Positions 6,728-13,954 are shown, numbered from the stretch's first letter. The stretch is 15,945 nt of DNA from GWB1-54-5 sp035290085 (GCA_035290085.1 DATDVK010000089.1:1-15945); one strand, 5' to 3'. The notes: generated by a model not told the origin, from the sequence alone. Numbers and translations are program-made.

Positions 6728-8944
6728 TTACTGGTGCTGGAGGAGTGTGTCACGGATGTCATCTCTGGCATCATCTGCCATCTCTTCCGGGATACGTATC
6801 ACCTGCATGCCAAGTAAAGCGAGGAGCCTGTCGCGGAATGCATCTATCTCCCGGCGATCTTCGTGGTGGGGGCCATCGATTTCCACATTGACTTCCGTGT
6901 CATTACTTAAGATGTCGCACTGGAATCCATGCAGTGGCATGTTACTCAGGAAGCGCGGGGCATCCTTCCCTGTCCGCAGCCATCGTACAAATGCATCTTC
7001 TCTGCTCCCAGTGAGCATGCGATTGCCGAAGAGTTCTTTGAAATCCAGTGCGCGGACTCTGAAGTAGAGAGGGACGCTGATTGAATGCGTGAGGGCAAGA
7101 TGGGAATGGAAAAGCTGCCGTACACTCTCGGGGCGATCTGCATCGAGGAGTTCGGTCGCGCGGTCGAGGAACGCTTTTCCCTGCTTGGGGATCGTGTACT
7201 TCTGGGAGAGCACTGCAAGTCCCCAGTAGCTGTTGTTCGCATTCTGTTCGGTAAAAATGCTGATGTGTCTCTCCCCATACGTATACGCGGCATCAATGAA
7301 TTGCTGCACTCCCTCTCCTTCTGTTCCAAGATGCGCGAGTGCCCAGAGACATGCACTGATTTCCTGAGGTTGGAATATTTCCGTGGAGTCAACATTCTCT
7401 GCGATTCTCGTTGCTGCCTCTCTGCAGAGTGCGCGTACAAACAGGTGCATGTCTTCCGCAAATGCATCTGTGAACGAGTGTCCCATGGTGGAGAGTGCCC
7501 AGAGAATGTCTGTCATATCACGGGCATTCATGCTTGTAACGGAGGATCGTTCACACATTGCAGCGAAGAATGTCTGCGTTTCCTTCCAGTATCGGATATG
7601 TCTGTCACCGTGGAGCACTATCCTCTTTGCGAGTGCATGCATGGTGCCGGTGAGGTGCCGTGGCTCTGCAGTTTCCATCTGGTTGTGCATTTCCTGCGTC
7701 GCCAGGCGTAGGAAGGTATTCACCGCCTCACCCCCTGTGCCGATTTTGGCAAGCCCACGCAGGCTGCTGCATATTTCCTGTGTGCTGAATGTCATTTGCA
7801 AGTGTTGTTCCTTCTGTTCCAACATCTGTACTCCGCGTGTACAGAGTGCTTCGGTGAACACATCAACGGCATTGCCATGGGCACCCATATCTCCGAGTGA
7901 CGCGAGACAGTTGCTGATTGTCTGGGGAGTGTGGAATTCCTGGATGCACTTGATGCCCTGGTTGCAGGTGTACTCCACGAACGCATGAACTTCCTCGAAA
8001 GGGTACCCCATGCGCGCGAGTGACCAGAGGCTTGTTCGTATGGTGGCCGCGTCGAGTGTTCTGGGCTGTTCCACGGTGTTCCGCAGGAGGGAGAGCACAA
8101 ATTGTTTTGATTGTCCGTTCACGGGGTACGGCATTTTGGCGAGGCCAAGAAGGCTGCTGCTTGTTGCTGCGGGTCTGAATGCGCCAGCCATTCTCTGGCC
8201 GGCTATACAGAGGCGCTCAACGCACGCCGCGTGTTTCTGCTCTGTTGTTCCATTCACTTGCGTTGTGGAGAGAATGTAGAGGGCTCTGGAAATGAGAAGA
8301 GGACTTCCTTCGACGCTCGGCTGCGTGTTGCTGAGGTGCTGGAGGAGGAGAGTAGCATCTGTTGCTCCTCTGAATTCTGAGAGTGTGTGAAAATGATTGG
8401 ACTCTGCATGTCCGTCATCGTCATGCGCTGGTGCGTCGCTGTTCTCAGGGGGCTCTCCCCGGTCGTTGCCAGGTTCATCAGAACTCTCCCGATCGTAGTT
8501 GGCAATTACCAGGCTCGCATTCGTTGCAGTTCTGCGGATGTGCTTGGTACCGCCAGTGCGGCATGTGAGTCCATAGTCTTCAACAGCCCGTACCATAGCG
8601 AGCAGGTCGAGGAGAGGGGCTGTGACTTCAGCGGGCGTATTTGGTTGCACCATATCCAATACCTCACCCGGCTCCACGCCAAGATCATCGCTGAGGAGGA
8701 GATCGCGTATGTTTTCCACTGGTTCGCCGCAGGATGCAAGGCGGGCAGACAGGTGCGTATCTATGCAGCGAACAAGTGTGTGACGGAGTTTCTCGAGTTC
8801 CTGTTGGAGGGTACCGACACTTGTGGCGGCAGCAATGCGCCCGAAGCGTTTGAGCAGTGCAGTACGGTCGCCCGGAGCCACGACGCCGGTGCCGCAGAGG
8901 TGCTGCAGACGCTCGCTCATGCCGACATCAGGATGCTGGCGCAT
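6728..8944 (-). CDS. Helical-repeat (OPR/HPR-like) protein with C-terminal RAP domain
   Basis: A 738-residue soluble protein with no signal peptide or membrane segment. Residues about 220-600 contain at least eight repeats of a helical motif resembling LWALAxxG: LLGLAKM (265), LWSLARMGYP (306), LASLGDMG (347), LRGLAKIG (395), MHALAKR (435), LWALSTMGHS (481), LWALAHLG (533) and YWGLAVLS (573). These look like octotricopeptide/heptatricopeptide-type RNA-binding repeats. Residues about 670-735 form a RAP domain: CDILSND, VEIDGPHH (687-694) and RDRLLALLGMQVIRIP. RAP has a restriction-endonuclease-like fold and is best known in chloroplast and mitochondrial RNA-processing proteins. RNA binding or processing is therefore inferred. 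An acidic low-complexity linker spans about 150-185. The frame stays open to a TTG at 9058, but a strong promoter (9010-8982) lies inside that extension, so the ATG at 8944 is the chosen start; the ATG at 8920 is an alternative. Confidence 0.85.
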   Translation of the reverse strand: MRQHPDVGMSERLQHLCGTGVVAPGDRTALLKRFGRIAAATSVGTLQQELEKLRHTLVRCIDTHLSARLASCGEPVENIRDLLLSDDLGVEPGEVLDMVQPNTPAEVTAPLLDLLAMVRAVEDYGLTCRTGGTKHIRRTATNASLVIANYDRESSDEPGNDRGEPPENSDAPAHDDDGHAESNHFHTLSEFRGATDATLLLQHLSNTQPSVEGSPLLISRALYILSTTQVNGTTEQKHAACVERLCIAGQRMAGAFRPAATSSSLLGLAKMPYPVNGQSKQFVLSLLRNTVEQPRTLDAATIRTSLWSLARMGYPFEEVHAFVEYTCNQGIKCIQEFHTPQTISNCLASLGDMGAHGNAVDVFTEALCTRGVQMLEQKEQHLQMTFSTQEICSSLRGLAKIGTGGEAVNTFLRLATQEMHNQMETAEPRHLTGTMHALAKRIVLHGDRHIRYWKETQTFFAAMCERSSVTSMNARDMTDILWALSTMGHSFTDAFAEDMHLFVRALCREAATRIAENVDSTEIFQPQEISACLWALAHLGTEGEGVQQFIDAAYTYGERHISIFTEQNANNSYWGLAVLSQKYTIPKQGKAFLDRATELLDADRPESVRQLFHSHLALTHSISVPLYFRVRALDFKELFGNRMLTGSREDAFVRWLRTGKDAPRFLSNMPLHGFQCDILSNDTEVNVEIDGPHHEDRREIDAFRDRLLALLGMQVIRIPEEMADDARDDIRDTLLQHQ

Positions 8945-8981
8945 TATGGAGAAACCGGAAAAAGAGGCCAAAAGGTGATAT

Positions 8982-9010
8982 ATATTAAAATATTTATGTA
9001 TTTTTGTCAA
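8982..9010 (-). promoter_or_regulatory. Near-consensus sigma-70-type promoter of the RAP gene
   Basis: On the minus strand, TTGACA (9010-9005) is separated by exactly 17 bases from TAATAT (8987-8982). Predicted start is near 8975, giving a leader of about 31 bases to the ATG at 8944, without a Shine-Dalgarno. This is the best promoter in the window and it fixes the start codon of the downstream gene by excluding the upstream TTG. Confidence 0.75.
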
Positions 9011-9135
9011 TAATCGGGAAGTGCCAAAATAATCGCTGGAAAGGCAAAGAAATGACAAATTGTTGGGTTCCCTCCGTGGTGCAGAGACAGGTTTGGTTTG
9101 TCCGTTGCGGATCGAGCATCAAGGGGGCTGACACA

Positions 9136-9151
9136 TGGCTTCAGGAAGCCA
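9136..9151. repeat. Perfect 7-bp inverted repeat
   Basis: TGGCTTC and GAAGCCA (9136-9142 and 9145-9151) flank a 2-base centre. It lies between the RAP gene promoter and the small gene at 9237, with no T-tract on the exit side of either strand. It could be an operator or chance. Confidence 0.3.
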
Positions 9152-9236
9152 AAAATCATGTACATCTGCTGTTTGTTCTTCCTTTTGGATGAAGAGGAGA
9201 AGAAAAGGTGGAACACTGCAGCATCTTTCTTTCCCT

Positions 9237-9449
9237 ATGGCGAAATCTCAAGCAGACATTCGCTCACTGGCGGATGGGCAAGTCATCGAAACCCTCGATC
9301 AGGAATCAGGCATTTCTGCTGTCCGTGTCAGGGAGTGGCAGGCGAGAATCGATAGGATACGGAACGGGGAGATTTACACAGAAGCCTGCCGGTTGCTTCA
9401 GTCGCGTTCCCGGGGGAGGGAAGATCACTCCACGGGGAAGCATTTTTAG
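9237..9449 (+). CDS. Small hypothetical protein, 70 residues
   Basis: Not recognised. The ATG at 9237 opens a 70-residue frame whose product begins MAKSQADIRSLADGQVIETL. It is hydrophilic and mostly predicted helical, with a central stretch containing VREWQARIDRIRNGEIYTEA and a basic, Ser/Arg/Gly-rich tail ending in GKHF. It has no signal peptide, cysteine or membrane segment. The frame continues upstream to 9135, but that part reads as low-quality coding (Cys/Ser/Lys-rich), so the internal ATG is preferred. It is convergent with the thrombospondin-3 gene, with 16 bases between stops. No Shine-Dalgarno or clear promoter is seen. A DNA- or RNA-binding role would be a guess from charge alone. 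Confidence 0.4.
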   Translation: MAKSQADIRSLADGQVIETLDQESGISAVRVREWQARIDRIRNGEIYTEACRLLQSRSRGREDHSTGKHF

Positions 9450-9457
9450 CCGGAGTG

Positions 9458-9476
9458 ACGGAGAATCACTCTCCGT
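9458..9476. terminator. Hairpin between convergent genes, no U-tract
   Basis: ACGGAGA (9458-9464) and TCTCCGT (9470-9476) form a perfect 7-bp stem with a 5-base loop. It sits at the convergent stops and overlaps the final codons of the minus-strand thrombospondin-3 gene. Neither strand has a following T-run, so it could act as an RNA 3'-end stabiliser rather than a true intrinsic terminator. Confidence 0.35.
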
Positions 9477-11286
9477 TGCCCGCCATTCCGCCTTTTTCCT
9501 GATCCCTGCGGATTTGCACGATCATCCTCACGGAAATGCCGATGAGTACCAGGACCACGGCAGTCAGGCCGATCCACAGCACCCACGGATGCTGCTCTGA
9601 GAGGCGGTTATCTTCTGCATCGCAGGCATCGCCCATCCCGTCGGCATCGCTGTCTTTCTGGCCGGAGTTGCTCTTGAACTTGCAGTTGTCGTTCGCGTTT
9701 ATAACTCCGTCGCTGTCATCATCCTCGCAGGCATCCCCCTTGCCGTCGTTATCCCTGTCCCCCTGATCGGGGTTGCCGAGGAGCGGACAGTTGTCGATGT
9801 GGGGAAGGAAACCGTCTCCGTCACTGTCGGTACACACATCCCCCTGTCCGTCTTTGTTGCCGTCCCGCTGGTCTGCGTTGCTGATCGTCGGGCAATTGTC
9901 ACACAGGTCGCCGCGCACATCGTTGTCGGTATCGGCCTGATCCAGATTCGGAATGGAGGGGCAATTGTCGTCTTCATTTGCGATGCCGTCCCCATCGGGA
10001 TCCTGAACCGCGGCTTCGCACGCGTCGCCGAGACCGTTCTCATTCGTGTCTTCCTGCTGCGGATTTTTGGCATCAGGACAGGAGTCGCACGCGTCGCCGA
10101 TGCCGTCGTCATCGCGGTCGATCTGATCGGGGTTGTGCGCAGCGCGGCAGTTGTCCTCTGTATCCGGATGCCCGTCGCCGTCCCTGTCCAGCTCGCATAC
10201 GTCGCCGGCGCCGTTCCCGTCGGAATCCCGCTGGTCTCCGTTTGCATTGCGCGGACAGTCATCTTTGCTGTTGATCACACCGTCTCCGTCCGCGTCATCG
10301 CAGGCGTAACCGATGCCGTTCAGATCGTCGTCGCGCTGGTCCGGGTTGAAGATGGCGCGGCAGTTGTCCTGGCGGTCTCCCACGCCGTCATGGTCGGCGT
10401 CCTCCTGGGGTGCATTGGCGGCGAAAGGCGCATTGTCGCAAACATTGCCGGTGCCGTCTCCATCGCTGTCCTGCTGGTCTGCATTGCGGACTCCCGGACA
10501 GTTATCGCGGGGGGCTTCCACGCCGTCGCCGTCACTGTCTCCCGCGATGACTCTCTCATTCCCGGCAGAGACAAACGGGGTGGTGTTCGTAGCAAAGAGG
10601 GTATCCGGAGCCGTCGGAATGGCTGGAGGGTTCACATCTCCGTACTGGAGGACGTAGGTTCTGCCCGGTGAAGTCCGGAAGAGGAGGCGCGCCGGAATCT
10701 GGCCGCTCACTTCTATCTCTCCGATGCGCGGGACTGTGTCGTAAGTCAGTGCGAGCGTGAGGGACTCCGTCACGACGGAGGAGAACTCCGTCGCGTTTGT
10801 GTTCTTCACCTCCAGCAGCTTCGTGTCATTCCACTCACTGTCCCTGGCCGAGACCGAGAGAGTTTTCAGGGGCTCGTCCATCTGCAGAGAGATGCCGTCC
10901 ACCCGGACCGGTACTCTGAAGAGGATGGAGACATTGCAACTGCCCGGGTTCTTGAGCGGAGCGGGACGGGCGACGGTCGCATCGTCACCGTCATGGACGG
11001 CCGATGACCTGTGGCCCTCTTCGAGGGAGCAGAAATCGACGCGGTCTATGATGCCGGTGAACGTGCCATGCACCTGTTCCGCAGCTGTCAGGGGAATGAT
11101 CACTCCGTTCTCCGTGATCCGCAGCGAATCCAGGGGGTGGTACAGGCTCACCGTTTCCGGAACAGCCATCAGAACATTCGTTTCCTCCGAAAGGTTTCCG
11201 GCATCAATCGGCCGCTCGAACATGGCTGCGGCGTGTGCTGAGAGGGGGAGGAGAAGGAAGGAGAGCGTGAGGATGGAGAGCTTCAT
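9466..11286 (-). CDS. Secreted thrombospondin type 3 repeat protein, C-terminally membrane-anchored
   Basis: A 606-residue envelope protein. Residues 1-20 are a signal peptide (MKLSILTLSFLLLPLSAHA). Residues about 22-245 form a beta-rich N-terminal region containing SLYHPLDSLRITENGVIIPL and a Cys pair. Residues about 250-557 hold 16 aspartate-rich calcium-binding repeats of the DxDxDGxxD type, most with thrombospondin-3 spacing and Cys (for example DSDGDGTGNVCDN, DRDNDGKGDACED). A transmembrane helix (about 568-590) and a short charged cytoplasmic tail (QIRRDQEKGG) end the protein. Calcium-stabilised, rod-like exposure at the outer face of the membrane is inferred. The start overlaps the stop of the upstream DUF2339 gene by four bases (ATGA, 11286-11283), so the two are co-transcribed and coupled. 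The N-terminal domain plus C-terminal helix and the DUF2339 neighbour recall DUF3999 proteins, from memory only. Long plus-strand open frames here are repeat-driven shadows. Confidence 0.9.
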   Translation of the reverse strand: MKLSILTLSFLLLPLSAHAAAMFERPIDAGNLSEETNVLMAVPETVSLYHPLDSLRITENGVIIPLTAAEQVHGTFTGIIDRVDFCSLEEGHRSSAVHDGDDATVARPAPLKNPGSCNVSILFRVPVRVDGISLQMDEPLKTLSVSARDSEWNDTKLLEVKNTNATEFSSVVTESLTLALTYDTVPRIGEIEVSGQIPARLLFRTSPGRTYVLQYGDVNPPAIPTAPDTLFATNTTPFVSAGNERVIAGDSDGDGVEAPRDNCPGVRNADQQDSDGDGTGNVCDNAPFAANAPQEDADHDGVGDRQDNCRAIFNPDQRDDDLNGIGYACDDADGDGVINSKDDCPRNANGDQRDSDGNGAGDVCELDRDGDGHPDTEDNCRAAHNPDQIDRDDDGIGDACDSCPDAKNPQQEDTNENGLGDACEAAVQDPDGDGIANEDDNCPSIPNLDQADTDNDVRGDLCDNCPTISNADQRDGNKDGQGDVCTDSDGDGFLPHIDNCPLLGNPDQGDRDNDGKGDACEDDDSDGVINANDNCKFKSNSGQKDSDADGMGDACDAEDNRLSEQHPWVLWIGLTAVVLVLIGISVRMIVQIRRDQEKGGMAGNGE

Positions 11287-13325
11287 GGTGCGGGGGTATG
11301 GGAATCGGTGAAAAACGATTTCATTGTGTCTTTGTAGTGCTGGTAGAGAATCGAAGCGGCAACCAGGAGAATGCCGAGCACGGTGAATCCGACAACGCGT
11401 GCAGCGGTGCCGAGGGAAGCAAAATCAATGAGAGTGAGCTTCGCGATGGCAATCAGGAGGATCACAATGCTGAAGAGGCGGATGGGTTTGAGGCGCCTGA
11501 GGATGCCCACCACGAGGGTGACCGAACCGTAGAGAGCCCAGAGGATGGAAATGCCGACCTGCATGATCTGCCGGGGGCGGCCGAAGCCGGTGAGGATTTT
11601 TTTCCGTTCCACTGCGTCGGAGAATTCGAAGGTGAGGTAGGCCAGTGTCACGATCTGCACCACAACGCCCAGGGAGGTGAATACCTCTCTCTCTTTTCCA
11701 GAAAGTGCGGGCCACTCCCTCCTCGCCTTCCAGAGGACGACGTAGGATCCGCCAATGAGTGCCGCTGCTTCCAGGAAGCGTTCCAGCACCGAGACAGATG
11801 CGTACGGCTGGAATGGCCGCAGGGAGAATCCGAGGGCGAGAGTGAGCACGATGCCGCCGAGGAGAACGAAGGGCAGCAGCGTTTGGGAGGAGCGCTCTTC
11901 TGCGGGGAGGTTGAGCGCGGTGATGGCAACGGCGACGAGCATGGCTGCCCAGAGGAGGAAGATCCACATGCCTGCGTTGCTGAAAACCACGCCCGAACCG
12001 GGATTCTCGGGATTGAAGAGGTACCAGAGGTACGCGGCGGCCATCACGGGCCACGCGAAGTACTGGATGCGCACGTCGCGGAGCGAGAGCGACATCCAGA
12101 GGAGGAAAGCGGCTTCGATGCTCCAGGCGATGGAGGTCCACTCTGTCCCGAGCTGCAGGGGGATGGCGAGGGATGCGAAGAGGACGGTGAGAGACAGGCT
12201 GGAGAGCACCAGGGGAGTATCTTTTCTGTTCTTGGAATAGAGGAGCACGCTCCAGACCAGAAAGAGCGCCGCAAAGACGAGTGCGATGCCGGCATCGTAA
12301 CTTTCACGGAGCTGGGAGGAAGCTTCTTCGATGTTCCAGAGTATCACCACAAATTGTCCGATGCCGTTCCCGAGGAGCATGAGGATGTCTCCGGGTTCGG
12401 AGGGTTTTTTCTGCAAAATGTTGTAGATGGCGGGGACGATCAGATAGATCACTCCGAATGCGATCGCGAAGAAGAGAGTGGTAGAGAGCGAAATATCGGT
12501 CCGCGGAATGGCATAGATTTCCCACAGCATCGTCCCTGCGAAGGCGAGAGCATTGAGTTCGCGCCACTGGCGGAAGTAACTCAGGGCCAATATGCCTGCG
12601 TCGAGGATGAGCACATAGGAAAGCAATTCAACGGTCGTGCCGCCGCTGTTTGAAAGAATGGGGGTCACGAGACCACCGATGATGCCGAAGGCCGCCAGCG
12701 CAATGGCGCGGTAGTGACCTGCGAGCAGACACACGACGGCGGTGGTGAGAATGAAGATCGCGAAGGCGAGTCCGGGTGAGAAGAGGTGATAGGCGTGCAG
12801 TGCGACCCAGGTCACCGCGTAAGAGGCGAACGCCCCGCCGCCGGTGAATGCCAGAGACCAGACTCCGTACTTTTTCCGAAGGAGATCCCCCGCCACCATG
12901 CCGCCCGCAGCCAGCATGTATCCAAGGACGACGCGTCCGGTTTCGCCGATGATTCCATTGTCGAAGGACCACTTGAGGAAGACGACGAGCGCGATGAGGA
13001 GTGCCCCGATACCGAGCCACTGGAAGAGGTGGCCGCCCACCTGCTCCTCAAAGGATTTTGCAGGTTTCAGCGGCACCTGCTTTTCCGCCTTCGGTTCTTT
13101 TACCGCCTCTCTTGCTGCCACGACTCTTGGTGTGAGAGGAGGTGGAGGAGGAGGAGTGGCCGGTTGTTTGACGGGCTCAGGAACTGCGGATGGCGGAGCA
13201 GTGGAAGGGTGCTGGTCTATGCGTTCCTGCAGTCTGCGGATTTTCCCCTGGAGGGCGATGAGCCAGAGGGGAATACCGATCAGGTAGAACAGGAGCAGGA
13301 GTATCACCAGATAGACTATCTCCAT
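11283..13325 (-). CDS. DUF2339 family multi-pass membrane protein
   Basis: A 680-residue integral membrane protein. An N-terminal membrane helix (MEIVYLVILLLLFYLIGIPL) is followed by a short coiled-coil segment (LQGKIRRLQERI) and a Pro/Ala/Lys-rich linker (about 40-90, with a run of Pro near TPPPPPPL). The segment FEEQVGGHLFQWLGIGALL, typical of the DUF2339 entry, then leads into many hydrophobic helices to the C-terminus (roughly twenty, by eye). No catalytic motif is visible and the biochemical function of the family is not established. It is the first gene of a two-gene operon; its TGA overlaps the ATG of the thrombospondin-3 gene. A TATACT box at 13354-13349 lies 23 bases before the ATG; there is no Shine-Dalgarno. 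The plus-strand open frame at 11298-12653 is antisense and very Glu/His-rich, a shadow. Confidence 0.88.
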   Translation of the reverse strand: MEIVYLVILLLLFYLIGIPLWLIALQGKIRRLQERIDQHPSTAPPSAVPEPVKQPATPPPPPPLTPRVVAAREAVKEPKAEKQVPLKPAKSFEEQVGGHLFQWLGIGALLIALVVFLKWSFDNGIIGETGRVVLGYMLAAGGMVAGDLLRKKYGVWSLAFTGGGAFASYAVTWVALHAYHLFSPGLAFAIFILTTAVVCLLAGHYRAIALAAFGIIGGLVTPILSNSGGTTVELLSYVLILDAGILALSYFRQWRELNALAFAGTMLWEIYAIPRTDISLSTTLFFAIAFGVIYLIVPAIYNILQKKPSEPGDILMLLGNGIGQFVVILWNIEEASSQLRESYDAGIALVFAALFLVWSVLLYSKNRKDTPLVLSSLSLTVLFASLAIPLQLGTEWTSIAWSIEAAFLLWMSLSLRDVRIQYFAWPVMAAAYLWYLFNPENPGSGVVFSNAGMWIFLLWAAMLVAVAITALNLPAEERSSQTLLPFVLLGGIVLTLALGFSLRPFQPYASVSVLERFLEAAALIGGSYVVLWKARREWPALSGKEREVFTSLGVVVQIVTLAYLTFEFSDAVERKKILTGFGRPRQIMQVGISILWALYGSVTLVVGILRRLKPIRLFSIVILLIAIAKLTLIDFASLGTAARVVGFTVLGILLVAASILYQHYKDTMKSFFTDSHTPAP

Positions 13326-13348
13326 AGATCGTGGGGGAATTGCCTGTC

Positions 13349-13354
13349 AGTATA
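13349..13354 (-). promoter_or_regulatory. -10 box of the DUF2339/TSP3 operon
   Basis: TATACT on the minus strand, the same hexamer as at ribE and ribBA, placed 23 bases before the ATG at 13325. The position expected for a -35 (13377-13372) reads TTCCTG, a poor match. Predicted leader is about 17 bases and lacks a Shine-Dalgarno. Confidence 0.4.
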
Positions 13355-13468
13355 TCTTTACGGTCTTGGTTCAGGAAGGAGCAGGAATGTACAGAGTGAG
13401 AAGAGGATTTGGCAGCAGAAAAGCTCTTCGAATGGGGAGAAAAGAGGATTTGGAGATGATTTGACAAC

Positions 13469-13573
13469 ATGCATGGAGACATCGATCGCGTGCTCAGTCT
13501 TCTTGTAAAGGTCAAGAATACAGCGGATGATCATGAACAGCGCATCGTGCAAGTGGAGAGAGTTGTGGCATAA
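13469..13573 (+). CDS. Possible 34-residue coiled-coil peptide
   Basis: ATG 13469 to TAA 13571-13573 encodes 34 residues beginning MHGDIDRVLSLLVKVKN and continuing with an amphipathic helix with heptad-like Ile/Val/Leu spacing (ADDHEQRIVQVERVV). Composition is protein-like and hydrophilic on one face, unlike the surrounding frames. GATGAT at 13455-13460 ends 8 bases before the ATG, similar to the leaderless layout of other genes here, but is a poor -10. It might alternatively be a chance frame or the remnant of a longer gene. No homolog is recognised. Confidence 0.35.
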   Translation: MHGDIDRVLSLLVKVKNTADDHEQRIVQVERVVA

Positions 13574-13615
13574 ATACTTCCGCTGAAGAGGTGCCCAAAA
13601 TGGAACGCTAGCTCG

Positions 13616-13740
13616 TGGTTTACCATGAGCGAGTCCCGCGCGTTTTTTGTTGGGCTCTTCGACTCTGCCTCACTTCGTTCGGCTTCGCTCAGAGTCATTC
13701 GCCTCGCTTAGAGTTTTTCGAATGGTTTACCATGAGCGAG
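13616..13740. repeat. 18-bp direct repeat, two copies 89 bases apart
   Basis: TGGTTTACCATGAGCGAG occurs at 13616-13633 and again at 13723-13740. Each copy starts with a TGGT-TT-ACCA dyad able to form a small hairpin. The two copies flank the GACTCTG/CAGAGTC inverted repeat, which gives the whole a composite-element look. It might be part of a dispersed intergenic repeat family. Confidence 0.6.
13661..13696. repeat. Inverted repeat with 22-base loop
   Basis: GACTCTG (13661-13667) pairs with CAGAGTC (13690-13696); the loop is CTTCG-rich and has further internal pairing potential. It lies between the two copies of the 18-base direct repeat. There is no immediate U-tract on the plus strand (GAGTTTTTCG follows 15 bases later), so it is not a clear terminator. 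Confidence 0.5.
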
Positions 13741-13768
13741 CAGTGAGCGCATCGAACTGCGAGTCGAA

Positions 13769-13845
13769 TGGTGCCCGCGGCGGGACTTGAACCTGCAACC
13801 ACCAGTTCCGAAGACTGGTGCTCTATCCAATTGAGCTACACGGGC
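13769..13845 (-). tRNA. tRNA-Arg, anticodon UCG, CCA encoded
   Basis: The minus strand folds as a full cloverleaf. The acceptor GCCCGTG pairs with CGCGGGC (7 pairs, one U-G), the D stem is GCTC/GAGC, the anticodon stem CCAGT/ACTGG encloses the loop CTTCGGA (anticodon UCG, reading CGA and probably other CGN codons), the variable loop has five bases, and the T loop is TTCAAGT. The T stem has one A-C mismatch. Discriminator A is followed directly by an encoded CCA (13771-13769). The length is 77 bases with CCA. The start is set by position 8 U and the seven-pair acceptor. The plus-strand frame reading MVPAAGLEPATT over it is the well-known antisense tRNA artefact. Confidence 0.95.
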
Positions 13846-13853
13846 ATGCTTCC

Positions 13854-13862
13854 AGCCTATCA
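13854..13862 (-). promoter_or_regulatory. Extended -10 of the tRNA-Arg gene
   Basis: TGATAGGCT on the minus strand is a TGn extended -10 (hexamer TAGGCT, 13859-13854) ending eight bases before the mature tRNA 5' base at 13845. The spot expected for -35 (13882-13877, TACCCC) is not a match and abuts the 26-base palindrome. Confidence 0.35.
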
Positions 13863-13883
13863 CTCAGGAGGCATAGGGGGTAG

Positions 13884-13909
13884 ACCACGGCAGTCGCGAC
13901 TGCCGTGGT
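13884..13909. repeat. 26-bp perfect palindrome, possible operator
   Basis: ACCACGGCAGTCG (13884-13896) is followed immediately by its exact reverse complement (13897-13909). A further direct copy of the right half, GACTGCCGTGGT, lies at 13926-13937. The cluster sits between the divergent -10 elements of tRNA-Arg (minus) and the 13961 gene (plus), and the third copy falls on the expected -35 of the latter. A dimeric regulator site or a transcribed hairpin are both possible. Confidence 0.6.
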
Positions 13910-13945
13910 GGACCCCGGCGATCGAGACTGCCGTGGTAGGAACTC

Positions 13946-13954
13946 TGGTAGAAT
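13946..13954 (+). promoter_or_regulatory. Extended -10 of the 13961 gene, leaderless arrangement
   Basis: TGG-TAGAAT is a TGn extended -10 whose hexamer (13949-13954) ends six bases before the ATG at 13961, putting the transcription start at or on the ATG. The -35 position carries the third copy of the palindrome half-site instead of a -35 hexamer. Confidence 0.5.

Larger units (their letters stand above)
13574..13768. other. Repeat-rich intergenic region left of tRNA-Arg
   Basis: No gene seen. The region holds an 18-base direct repeat (13616-13633 and 13723-13740), a long inverted repeat (GACTCTG 13661-13667 with CAGAGTC 13690-13696), and CGAATGGT twice (13719-13726 and 13765-13772). The simple CGAG/CTTCG-type composition resembles dispersed intergenic elements found in many candidate-phyla genomes. 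On the minus strand it would be the 3' trailer of the tRNA transcript. Confidence 0.5.

Noticed and set aside
8945..9058. 38-codon N-terminal extension of the RAP protein to a TTG start
   Set aside because: It contains a consensus -35/-10 pair with 17-base spacing, so it is upstream of the transcription start.
9699..10671. Antisense and alternate-frame ORFs over the thrombospondin-3 repeats, including a 290-codon Val/Ile-rich plus-strand frame
   Set aside because: The GC-rich repeated codons of DxDGD motifs suppress stops in other frames; the products are low-complexity artefacts.
11298..12653. 451-codon plus-strand frame, Glu/His-rich
   Set aside because: Exact antisense of the DUF2339 membrane protein; composition is that of reversed hydrophobic codons.
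13858..13940. CRISPR-like repeat cluster
   Set aside because: Only three short copies, one inverted, with no regular spacers and no cas genes; a palindrome plus half-site explains it.
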